A DNA stretch of 64,000 nt from Strigops habroptila (lineage: Eukaryota; Chordata; Aves; Psittaciformes; Psittacidae), in contig NC_046358.1 of assembly GCF_004027225.2 (NCBI RefSeq), forward strand, positions 9,765,284-9,829,283, read 5' to 3'. The notes under the pieces were generated by a model that was not told the origin of the DNA, did not search any database, and saw only the letters and a program-made list of their open reading frames with translations. The first letter of the stretch is position 1. Every line of letters begins with the position of its first letter. A program made the position numbers and the translations under genes. Below are positions 50,401 to 57,400 of the stretch, piece after piece.

Positions 50401-51167
50401 TCTATTTTTATAGGAATACAGGTCAGAGCTGTTAGTCAGTACCTCTAAGAGGCTGCTGAAGGGCTCAGCTGCGCTGTTGTTGCTGGTTGTGGAGCTGGGA
50501 GGCTGGGCCGAGAGGCATCGACTCCAGCTTCCTGACCTGCATACTGCTGTCTCCCCATCACTGGTCTGTGCAGCCCAAGGAAATGTTACACTGAGGTAAC
50601 CTGCTGTTGATAGAGAGTTAACATAAAGTAGCTTCCCTCTCAGAACAAAAATTGAAACCTTGAGGTTTAGATGAGCCCTATAAAGCTTCCTTGGAGCCTG
50701 CATGAAGGTGGTGAGGCACAGAGGAGATGTGGCACTTCCAGTACTACCTGGCCAGGTCAAAAATGTTCTCAACTCGAGGAGCTGGTCACTCTAGGAGATT
50801 GAGAGGGACATGGCCAGTATCACAGCCAGAGTGCAAAACACAGGGTATAGAGATGTGCCAGGCTGGTCTGATGCTGTAGTTCATCGTGCTGCAGTTTTGA
50901 CGGCGTTGTCATTTCTTCTTCACAGCTGTGGATCTGTTGAAGCACAAAATGATCTTCAGTGTAGTGAGATTGGGAGCCACCATCATAATTTGCATTGGGT
51001 TTCTGCTCATGCTGCTCCCTGAGGAATGGGATGAAATAACCCTGAGGTTCATCAACAGCTTGAAAGAGAAGAAAAGTGAAGATCATGCCGACGACATCAC
51101 AGACTCCAGTGTACACACAAGAAGCAGAAGTAGAGCTAATGGTACAGTGTCTATACCACTAGCTTAG
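14397..51167 (+). CDS. SLC35F4: SLC35F4, solute carrier family 35 member F4 (8 coding exons, gene span)
   Basis: The assembled exons 14397-14472, 26773-26961, 31069-31366, 38923-39142, 45942-46067, 47922-48114, 49841-49930 and 50926-51167 total 1434 nt, or 477 aa plus a TAG stop. All junctions are GT-AG and all phases match. The protein has a hydrophilic N-terminus of about 115 residues, about ten predicted membrane segments and a charged C-terminal tail, the layout of SLC35 proteins in the drug/metabolite transporter superfamily. It matches my recollection of vertebrate SLC35F4, for example [17 protein letters not shown] and the C-terminus NGTVSIPLA. The substrate is not established; the close paralogue SLC35F3 is linked to thiamine transport, and extending that to F4 is inference. 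The start is the first ATG after an in-frame TGA (14373-14375), with A at -3. An alternative first exon left of the window is possible. The next gene, CCDC198, lies about 8.4 kb downstream on the same strand. Confidence 0.95.
14550..14571. repeat. (GT)n microsatellite just after SLC35F4 exon 1
   Basis: AATGTGTGTGTGTGTGTGTA about 80 bp downstream of the exon 1 donor, in intron 1. Confidence 0.9.
23385..23530 (+). mobile_element. CR1 3' end fragment in SLC35F4 intron 1
   Basis: GAGCAGCTTGATCTAGTTGA, then GGTTGGCCTAGATGGCCTTT, then TTCTATGATTCTGTGATT. This is the 3' UTR and terminal octamer of a diverged CR1 subfamily, sense to the gene. Confidence 0.75.
26773..26961 (+). CDS. SLC35F4: SLC35F4 coding exon 2 (phase 1-1, candidate cassette exon)
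   Basis: A pyrimidine-rich tract ending in CAG precedes the exon, and it ends TCAG|GTAGGC. Phase is 1 at both ends, so it joins exon 1 to exon 3 without a frame change, and skipping it also keeps the frame. It adds 63 codons (residues 26-88), rich in Ser and Arg, including [15 protein letters not shown] and a run of basic residues near its end. There are no hydrophobic segments, so it lengthens the cytosolic N-terminus. An open frame extends upstream through the acceptor to an ATG at 26688, which I regard as incidental. The opposite strand is also open here but shows no gene features. I infer the exon from splice sites and phase, supported by a general impression of similar sequence in longer vertebrate forms. 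Confidence 0.8.
30016..30036. promoter_or_regulatory. Palindromic CRE/E-box cluster in intron 2
   Basis: TCACGTCA (30016-30023) pairs with TGACGTGA (30029-30036), and a CACGTG E-box spans 30022-30027. TGACGT is the core bound by CREB/ATF-type factors. The motif match is seen; regulatory use is inference. Confidence 0.4.
30122..30182 (+). mobile_element. CR1 3' terminal stub in intron 2
   Basis: GGAACTAGATGATCTTTAAG, TTTCAACCCAAACCATTCTA and GGATTCTATGG match the last 60 bp of CR1. Such very short stubs are common end products of severe 5' truncation. Confidence 0.8.
31069..31366 (+). CDS. SLC35F4: SLC35F4 coding exon 3 (TM1-TM2)
   Basis: The acceptor is a long T/C tract ending TTCAG at 31068 and the donor is AG|GTAGGC at 31367. 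Phase is 1 in and 2 out. It encodes residues 89-188 of the long form. An acidic Ser/Glu stretch ([13 protein letters not shown]) and a Cys-containing segment lead into the first membrane helix (about 117-139, with SSSWVGTTQ). The second helix is about 152-172 ([11 protein letters not shown] through YYSGH). The exon ends in a basic loop, [10 protein letters not shown]. This is the start of the conserved transporter body. Confidence 0.95.
32222..32345 (-). mobile_element. Probable diverged CR1 3' fragment, minus strand, intron 3
   Basis: AAATCACAGAAATTCAAGAT and AGATCATCCGGTCCAGCCAC resemble the reverse complement of a CR1 3' end (ATCATCTAGTCCAACC type), but no clean octamer remains. Confidence 0.5.
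37411..37446 (-). mobile_element. CR1 3' tip, minus strand, intron 3
   Basis: TAGAATCATAGAATCATTTA followed by GGTTAAGAC matches the terminal octamers and first bases of a minus-strand CR1 3' end. Only about 35 bp is recognisable. Confidence 0.5.
37734..37782. repeat. Two adjoining perfect hairpins in SLC35F4 intron 3
   Basis: TCTACATATTAG (37734-37745) pairs with CTAATATGTAGA (37748-37759). GATTGCTAAT (37758-37767) pairs with ATTAGCAATC (37773-37782). Confidence 0.9.
38923..39142 (+). CDS. SLC35F4: SLC35F4 coding exon 4 (TM3-TM4)
   Basis: The acceptor is TTTTCATAG and the donor AGG|GTAATG; phase is 2 in and 0 out. It encodes residues 189-261. A short amphipathic segment ([19 protein letters not shown]) is followed by TM3 (about 209-227, [14 protein letters not shown]) and TM4 (about 232-253). 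[21 protein letters not shown] is a signature stretch of SLC35F3/F4/F5-type proteins as I recall them. The exon ends with the loop KDRFMGAR. Confidence 0.96.
39231..39260. repeat. (TA)n-cored near-palindrome after exon 4
   Basis: ATGGTGT (39231-39237) and ACACCAT (39254-39260) are reverse complements around a 16-bp TA-rich core, about 90 bp past the exon 4 donor. Confidence 0.85.
44788..44871 (+). mobile_element. CR1 3' terminal stub in intron 4
   Basis: CCCTGCCCATGGCAGGGGAG, TTGGAACTAGATGATCTTAA and CTATTCTATGATTCTGTGA match the last roughly 85 bp of CR1, close to the sequence at 12740-12821. Confidence 0.85.
45942..46067 (+). CDS. SLC35F4: SLC35F4 coding exon 5 (TM5-TM6)
   Basis: A phase 0-0 exon of 42 codons (residues 262-303), with acceptor TGTGCAG and donor AAG|GTAGGT. 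TM5 is [17 protein letters not shown]. After a short DGFQGDS loop, TM6 begins [19 protein letters not shown] and continues into the next exon. The exon is symmetric, but skipping it would delete one and a half helices and is unlikely to give a working transporter. Confidence 0.96.
46068..47921 (+). other. SLC35F4 intron 5
   Basis: A 1.85-kb intron, a third of which is the sense CR1 tail at 46815-47397. A CATAGAATCATAGAATG motif near 47675 is a possible minus CR1 tip too short to call. Confidence 0.85.
46815..47397 (+). mobile_element. CR1 3' portion inside SLC35F4 intron 5
   Basis: Starts with GGCTGCATCGAAAGAAGTGTGACCAG-like CR1 sequence and ends with TCCTTTCCAACCCTAACCATTCTGTGATTC. It covers the ORF2 C-terminus and 3' UTR. 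It is more diverged than the 8-13 kb copies, with several small indels breaking the frame. It has the same orientation as the host gene. Confidence 0.9.
47922..48114 (+). CDS. SLC35F4: SLC35F4 coding exon 6 (end of TM6, TM7, start of TM8)
   Basis: The acceptor is CTCCTTTGCAG and the donor G|GTAAGT; phase is 0 in and 1 out. It encodes residues 304-367. [18 protein letters not shown] finishes the TM6 region and its loop. TM7 is about 321-342 ([19 protein letters not shown]). The loop [14 protein letters not shown] is followed by the start of TM8 ([10 protein letters not shown]). Confidence 0.96.
48115..49840 (+). other. SLC35F4 intron 6
   Basis: A 1.7-kb intron with GTAAGT...CCTAG ends. No repeat or exon was recognised inside. 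Confidence 0.85.
49841..49930 (+). CDS. SLC35F4: SLC35F4 coding exon 7 (TM8-TM9)
   Basis: A 90-nt phase 1-1 exon preceded by a strong polypyrimidine tract and CCTAG, with donor GCAG|GTACAA. It encodes residues 368-397, [20 protein letters not shown] followed by TVLSVPGN. It completes TM8 and forms TM9. The TYP and PGN positions are typical helix-breaking features of late DMT helices. Confidence 0.95.
49931..50925 (+). other. SLC35F4 intron 7
   Basis: A 1.0-kb intron with GTACAA...CACAG ends. A minus-strand 135-codon ORF (50365-50772) has no recognisable features and is treated as chance. Confidence 0.85.
50926..51167 (+). CDS. SLC35F4: SLC35F4 coding exon 8 (TM10, C-terminal tail, stop)
   Basis: The acceptor is CTTCTTCACAG and the frame is phase 1 in. 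It encodes residues 398-477 and ends at TAG (51165-51167). TM10 is about 408-428 ([20 protein letters not shown]), followed by [12 protein letters not shown], a motif shared with SLC35F3. The charged cytosolic tail contains a [11 protein letters not shown] stretch and ends NGTVSIPLA, identical to the mammalian C-terminus as I recall it. Confidence 0.96.
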
Positions 51168-51300
51168 GGCTGGTGGACTTGAACTGCACGCAGATGTATA
51201 TTCTGTGAATATAGCTTAAATTTCCTCACTACTTGTATGCTTAAAAACGACATTTACTCTGAACAGGGGATGGATTGTAAGATAAGAGAAATACATCTAT

Positions 51301-51306
51301 AATAAA
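51301..51306 (+). terminator. AATAAA polyadenylation signal, first of cluster
   Basis: Canonical hexamer about 135 nt after the SLC35F4 stop. Two further copies follow at 51352-51357 and 51367-51372. Spacing and AT-richness fit a vertebrate 3' end with alternative cleavage. Confidence 0.6.
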
Positions 51307-51351
51307 TGTTTACATTTATACACTTATCAAGGAGCGGGTGTAAATAACTAC

Positions 51352-51372
51352 AATAAAATGCTTTGTAATAAA
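51352..51372 (+). terminator. Two clustered AATAAA signals (51352 and 51367)
   Basis: Canonical hexamers at 51352-51357 and 51367-51372, about 185-205 nt after the stop. A TG/T-containing stretch follows (TTGTGTCTTACTG at about 51385), as expected of a downstream element. I consider this the more likely main poly(A) site. Confidence 0.6.
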
Positions 51373-52838
51373 AAACCATTTAAGCTTGTGTCTTACTGAA
51401 CTGGTGCGTTTAAAATATGAATCATGTCTACATTGTTTATCTCCTTTTGGTGGCAAAAGTAGAGCCATTCTCAAGGATACAAATCTTGGATATTTCCAGC
51501 TAAATCTCAAAATTCAACGTCGACTTAACTTTCAATGATGTGACCTTCAGTGAGGTAGTACTTTTGGAAAGCCATTTCAAACCTCTCTTGGCATTTTTGA
51601 GAATCCACTTCTGAAAGAGGCCGCTGTTCACATCGATATTAGGAATTATCATCAGAATAAATATTCTATGATGTGCAAAACATTAATTTTTCATTAAGCT
51701 ATGTTATTGTGAAATATGTGATGAAAGCTGTGTCGCACATAACCTGGACATGCTACAGTGCTGTTAGCCCAGAGATGTGGTGCAAAGTTGTCTCCTCTCT
51801 GTTGAATACTGTACCTGCAGGCAGTGGAAATCCATGGTTTGGTACTGATGACTGATGTCCTAACAAACGTGACACCCAGGACATGATTGGGCAGGCACGG
51901 CTGAGACACCTTGCTTCCCAGTCCAGTTGGAAGAGAGAATTTTATAGCTGAACATAGGAGAACCATATGTTTAGGTGGGCTGTTGCTGGTTAAAAGAGTT
52001 GAAAATAGTTTTGCTAGTTTGTACATTTGTAGGAATTCTACCAGCCCTAGTAACCCAGACTGAGTAACTGAGATGTTGCTGATCATACCCTCCACTCCTG
52101 GATGATCTGCTCTTAGGCAGCTTCACACCTTGTCCCAGCCTTTGCTAAAGAACTGACCCCATTCATGACACTCATGGTCTGCTCTAGCCTGTGACTGATT
52201 AGCTGCAAACATCCTATTAACCTGGAGCCACCAAACCACTCATAGCTTCTCCCCCCTGACCAGGCTCCAGCACTAGCCCCGCATCCCTTCCAGAGCCACG
52301 CTGAGCTGTGCCTCATTCCAACACCAACTTTCTAGCAGTGACGGTGGATTTTGGGTGCCTTTAGTAAGTAGTAGTAAAGCCAAAAATAGCCTTATTTTAT
52401 CTCTTCTTCTCCCAGAAAAGCTGCACTCTCAGCTGAACAAGCTTCTCATGAGAGATTGAACACCCTGCATCACTAGCATCCCAAGGAAATGTCAGTTCCT
52501 ATTTTATAGAGGCCTGGGACCAGCAAGTACGTTTTCTTATCCTCCACTGTGGAAAAGCCTTTCAAAAGTCAAAACAAACCAATCAAGCTGCTCAGTTCCC
52601 TCCCTAAGCCCATCTTTGAGTAATTTAGCGTGGCTGTTTTCTGTAACAGAATTCGTGGGATTAACTACTCAAAATAACTTTTATTTGAGAGCATTTGATA
52701 TGCAGACAAGTAGGGGGTTATTCCTTTTTTTTTTTAAAGGAAGACTAGAAACAACTGGAAAGTATCGTGGATTTGAGCTCTACTGGCTTGCCCACTGTTT
52801 GTGAGTTTGATTAGCAGTTGGTAGGGGGTTTTTGATGG

Positions 52839-52938
52839 TATTTCTTCCTGGATGATCAGCTATGATCTAAGAGCTATGATCAGCTCTTAGGCAGCTTCAC
52901 ACCGTGTCTTGTCTTCACACCTTGTCCAGGAAGAAATA
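52839..52938. repeat. 100-bp foldback with 14-bp perfect terminal inverted repeats
   Basis: 52839-52852 (TATTTCTTCCTGGA) is the exact reverse complement of 52925-52938. Inside is a second perfect stem, CTAAGAGCT (52867-52875) with AGCTCTTAG (52882-52890). Part of the interior repeats sequence found at 52096-52135. Confidence 0.9.
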
Positions 52939-53289
52939 AAGTATCAGAGAAATCAAGTGTTTGTTATTAATAACACCAGTTACATGATAACAACAACTGT
53001 GTGTGTCACTAAAATAACAGCAAGAGCACTTCCAGCACTGAGCTGTGATTTATATCAGGACTGTTGGCGAGCTCACCTCTCTGCAAGCATGCCTCTGGTG
53101 AGTCCTAACAAACCCCTTGTACTGCACTGATGCATCCGATTCATGGGGGATGCTGTGTGAGCCCCACGCTTTGGAGCAGTGCCCTGTGGCTGAGCTGGTC
53201 CCAGCAGCAGAGGAGGCAGTGATGGGGCTGAAGGGTGGTGGGCAGCCAACGTGTCCCCGTGGCCATTAGGGCTGAATACTGCTGCAAAC

Positions 53290-53361
53290 AAAGAAATTCA
53301 TATAAATAATAACAAAAGCACTACTTTATTTTACTCTCTTCTATTTGATGGTTTTTAATGT
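53290..53361. repeat. 72-bp direct repeat, copy A
   Basis: Matches 55843-55914 over 72 bp with about eight substitutions and no gaps; both end CTATTTGATGGTTTTTAATG + T. Copy A is immediately followed by the broken LTR edge at 53362. Confidence 0.85.
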
Positions 53362-53455
53362 TGTTGTGGTTTAAACCCAGCTGGTAACTCAGAACCATGC
53401 AGCCGCTTGCTCACTCCCTGCTTTTTCCCCCAGCTCCTGGACAGAATTAGGTCTG
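53362..53455 (-). mobile_element. Broken LTR fragment (3' end of the LTR in minus sense)
   Basis: TGTTGTGGTTTAAACCCAGC, TGGTAACTCAGAACCATGCA and GCCGCTTGCTCACTCCC match the outer edge of the LTRs at 5402 and 55204. The match fades after about 53455, so the copy is truncated or rearranged. Confidence 0.8.
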
Positions 53456-54239
53456 TAGAAACCAACCCAACCAACCATCCCCTTTGCACTAAACCCTAAA
53501 GGTATAAGCTTTGGGTATACACACTTTCATAAGTCTCCTCTAGAGAAGACGGGCTCTGCTCTTTGTCTGCTGCTTTTGAAAGGAGCTAGACATTTAAAAT
53601 ATTCTATGAAAAGTGAATTATATTGAACAGGAAATATCACGGGGTGAAAACAAATAGCACATGGGAGCTTGGGCACAAGCCCAAGTCAATTTTTGGACTC
53701 GATATCTTCATTTACGTTACTAGATAGTTTGAGAGATGTGTTTTACAGAAATTCAGCTTCTGCCAAATTGAACACATGGGAATAACAAACATTTCCTGTT
53801 AGTACGCACTGCTGAGTACATTTTGGCAAGCAGCCTCACGGCAGCATCTTCAGGCCCAGGACTGGATCCTTCAAGGAACGTTATTGAGGATTCAGCAGGG
53901 AAAATCATGTGAAACCCGTCTTTTTCCCTACTTCAGATGTTTTGTGGCCAGGGACACAGAGTGTCACTGTGCCAGTCTGTCACTCTCAGTCAGCAGAAGC
54001 TGCTACCCTTAGGATTTATGCACATGCATAAATCTTATGAATTATGCCCTTCACATGCCCTTCATGTGCCTCTTTAGTCCAATGGTGAGTTTTGGTCTGG
54101 GGTTGCCTAATACCTTATTGGATTCTTTCTCCATCTCCATGAGGGCAGGACATGAACTGTTCTTATCTTGTTGAGTTGCAGCTTCTGCTGACGGTTGTGG
54201 CCTCGTTATCTTCTGGTTTGCGCATCTTGTGTACCTGAT

Positions 54240-54397
54240 TGCGAGCAGAGCATGGGACACTGAAGTTCTAGATGTCAGATAAACATTGCCCAGCAACAAC
54301 TAAAACATCAGTGTATTATTATCAACGTTCTCGTCATACTAAAGACAAAACACAGCACTGTACTAGGAAAAATTAAGAAAATTAACTCTATTCCAAC
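54240..54397 (-). mobile_element. Broken LTR fragment (5' end of the LTR in minus sense)
   Basis: GCATGGGACACTGAAG, CAGCAACAACTAAAACATCA, AAAGACAAAACACAGCACTG and AAATTAACTCTATTCCAACC match the other edge of the same LTR family. With 53362-53455 it could be the two ends of one LTR split by about 780 bp of unrelated sequence, or two separate remnants. Confidence 0.75.
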
Positions 54398-55203
54398 CAA
54401 AAGCATATCTATATGAAAGCGCACAGCTTGCAGCCTAAGGCTCCAGCAAATCTAGCTACTCATGCTAAGCAAGTAAAACTAAGCAAACAGCATACTAAAC
54501 CACACAATATTATAACTCTGGAAGTGACTCACTCTATATAACTCTATTTAAAACTTACTTAACCTAACAACTAATATTTCTCGACACTCTCTACAAGCAG
54601 ACCCTGTGCCTGTCGCTTTCCCAGGGACCAGCGACCACCCTTGCATTTCCACAGGGAGAAAATACGTGCAGCTCTGAGCCAAACAGTCACCTTCCAAGCC
54701 AAGCTTCCTGTTCAGAGCGAGCATCCCTCATGTTGCTGCCTGCACAGTGAACAGAGCTAAGGTTCTGCAGAAGGCCTTCCCCTCTCTGCCACTACTTTGC
54801 TCCCCCCCAGCCCCTGCTGAGGGTGGGCAAGAGGGAATTGCTTCTGCATCCTTCCCCCACCAGCAGCTCCAGGCAATGCCTGCCACCACAGCCACAAGTG
54901 CTTGTGGGACAAGTACCCAGAGGCAAGCAGGTACATAATCCCTCCATTGCATCATGCCCAGATGCTGTCCAGGGGTGTTCGTCCCACTCTGTGATTTCTT
55001 AGGACCCCCTCCTTCACTTGCTGCCCAACTTGCAGTTTTTTCTTCCTTATTCAGTGAGGAAGGTAATTGTTTTCCCTAGAGTGCAGCTCAGTCTTTCAGC
55101 TGGAGAAAACCCATTAAAACCCAAGAAATCAGACAATAAATGGAGGCTATTTTGCATGATGGTGCTGACAATCTATCAGAGGAATGCAAACCAGTAATCA
55201 CAC

Positions 55204-55771
55204 TGTCGTGGTTTGAGCCCAGCCGGTAACTCGGAACCACACAGCCGCTCACTCACTCCCCCACTTCTTCCTCCCCCTGCTCCCGGAGGGATGGGGAGGA
55301 GAATCAAAAGAATGTAACTCCCACGGGTTGAGATAAGAGCAGTCCCGTAACTAAGGTATAATACAAAACCACTACTGCTACCACCAATGATAATAACGAT
55401 TAGTGAAATAACAAGGGGAGAGGATACAATTGCTCACCACCCGCCGACCGATACCCAGCCCGACCTGAGCAGTGATCTGGGCCTTCTGGGTAACTCCCCC
55501 CAGTTTATATACTGGGCATGATGTGCTGTGGTATGGAATACCCCTTTGGCTAGTTTGGGTCAGGTGTCCTGTCTCTGTTTCCTTCCGGCTTCCCCTCCTC
55601 CCTGGCAAAGCATGAGACTGAGAAAGTCCTTGGTCAGAGTAAACATTACTTAGCAACAACTGAAAACATCAGTGTTACCAGCGTTGTTCCCAGGCTGAAA
55701 GTTAAAAAACACAGCACTGCACCAGCTACTAAGAAGGATTAAAAATGACTGCTGTAGCTGAACCCAGGACA
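55204..55771 (-). mobile_element. Solo LTR, same avian ERVL-type family, minus strand, with 5-bp TSD
   Basis: Bounded by TG (55204) and CA (55771) and flanked by CACAC on both sides (55199-55203 and 55772-55776). It shares long blocks with the LTR at 5402-5996, such as CCCCAGTTTATATACTGGGC and TGTGCTGTGGTATGGAATAC. In minus sense it contains a TATATAAAC TATA box. There is no internal region. Confidence 0.92.
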
Positions 55772-55842
55772 CACACCCATCCAGTGACTCATCAGATATG
55801 GTTAATTCTGCTGCTATGAGTGTCTCTGATGAGTCCTTCTAC

Positions 55843-55914
55843 CAAGAAATTAATGTAAATAACAACAAAAACACTTCCTTATTTTAATCTCTTCTATTTG
55901 ATGGTTTTTAATGT
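55843..55914. repeat. 72-bp direct repeat, copy B
   Basis: Partner of 53290-53361, about 2.55 kb away in the same orientation. It lies 72 bp right of the solo LTR at 55204-55771 and continues into unrelated sequence. Confidence 0.85.
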
Positions 55915-56959
55915 CCAGCAACATGAGGGTTTCATTTCAGTTGCACTGTCTCATTTGCACCCCAAGGAAAATGCTAGTTTTGATCTGGCAGCTGCATTAT
56001 CAGATTCTCCTTCACACCAGGGCCTGGCTCTCTGGAAGGAAAACAAAACATGCTGCAAATAACCCACCTTGAGCCTTGCTGCCTGCCCGTGTCCTCTCTG
56101 GAGGGCTTGACAACCAGGCACTGCAGACGATGTTATCTCAGCACCACTGGTACCCTCAGCCTTGGCTAGTTAAGATGAACATCCCCTGTTAATACAAGCA
56201 ACAAGCAGCAGAGGGAGGAACAAGCCGTATTTCTCAACTTTACAGATGTGAAATAACGGGATCCACTAGCTGCACCAGTATGTATCCCAGACAGTGAAAT
56301 GGTGCTGGATTATTTTCCTCTCTTCACTGCTCCATTTGTTCATGCTGTTGCTCCCTAAACACGCTGCAAGCATGATAAACAGCAAGCCTGTTCACTTCGT
56401 TACGGTCATCTCTCAACAGAGATTTGCAGAAAGTCCAGGTGTTATTTTGGCTAAAATCCATGCTGCCTACTTTCCACCTCCTCCTGTGCTGTGTTTTTTA
56501 TAATTTAAAACTAAGTTTTAAGACAGAGAAATTATCTTTAAGGCAAAGAAGTTTTAAGGAAGAGGCAGTTCACTATTACAGTTCAATGTTAGACTAGTGC
56601 CCCATGCCAAATCCTCCCCTTGATTCACCACTGCTCCATGTGCAGAGAGTAACAAACTCTGCCTCTCTGTGGGAAAACCGCTGCTCAAGTCATGGCACTA
56701 CCCTACCCCTGAGCTTTTCCTGGTATCTTCCTCAAAACAAGGGTGTCAGAGCACTCAGGGGTCAATGTTTTCCTTTTGACTACAAAAAAATTTGCTGGAA
56801 AATCCAATTCTGGCGAGATCAGTCTCACTTGTAGGTTCCAGCTGAATTTGGGGGAGGGTTTCAGGCAATTAATGAAATGGGAGAAAGGTATAAAGAGCTT
56901 CCAGCCCTCCTGGGAGGGACCGTGTGCTGTCCCTAAAAGCAATGTATAGGACCAAAGCT

Positions 56960-57037
56960 GCTTGCATCACCATGTTTCTACAACACAGCATTTGGGAAGC
57001 TTGCATCACCATGTTTCTACAACACAGCATTTGGGAA
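56960..57037. repeat. Exact 39-bp tandem duplication
   Basis: The unit at 56960-56998 (starting GCTTGCATCACCATG, ending CATTTGGGAA) is repeated exactly at 56999-57037. It is unique within the window. Confidence 0.97.
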
Positions 57038-57090
57038 TCAAACCAAACCTTAAATGCAGACAAAAGACTGTATTAAGTAATACCCCAGTT

Positions 57091-57130
57091 AAAAAAAAAA
57101 AAAAAAACAAACAAACAAAAAACCAAAAAA
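57091..57130. repeat. A-rich tract with (CAAA)n
   Basis: A run of about eighteen A followed by CAAACAAACAAAAAACC. It precedes the CR1 fragment at 57155. Confidence 0.9.
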
Positions 57131-57154
57131 TATGAGCTTCACATCACCAGGAGG

Positions 57155-57400
57155 TCAGTGATAAAGCCAGTCTGAAGCTCAGGAGTACCTTTAGGAAGCA
57201 TTTCTTTACTGAGATGGTGGTCAACACTGGAACAGGCTTCCTGGAGAAGTGGTTGATGCCCAAAACCTGTAAGTGTTTAAGAAGCATTTGGACAATGCCC
57301 TTAGTACCATGCTTTAACTTGGTCAACCCTGAATTGGTCAGGCAGTTGGACTAGATGATCATTGTGGGTCTCTTCCAACTGAAATAGTCTATTCTGTTCT
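57155..57400 (+). mobile_element. CR1 3' portion, different subfamily, in the spacer
   Basis: Contains GGAAGCATTTCTTTACTGAG, GGAACAGGCTTCCTGGAGAA, GTTGGACTAGATGATCATTG and CTCTTCCAACTGAAATAGTC. These are CR1 3' UTR blocks, but the tail differs from the young copies and octamers are barely visible. It lies just after an A-rich tract (57091-57130). Confidence 0.8.

Larger units (their letters stand above)
51168..51380 (+). other. SLC35F4: SLC35F4 proximal 3' UTR
   Basis: AT-rich sequence following the SLC35F4 stop codon, with three AATAAA hexamers close together. The real cleavage site cannot be chosen from sequence. A further AATAAA at about 51656 could serve a longer UTR. Confidence 0.7.

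Noticed and set aside
53362-55771. A minus-strand provirus with two LTRs and an internal region
   Set aside because: The right LTR has its own matched 5-bp duplication on both sides, so it is an independent solo LTR; the roughly 800 bp between shows no gag/pol-like frames.
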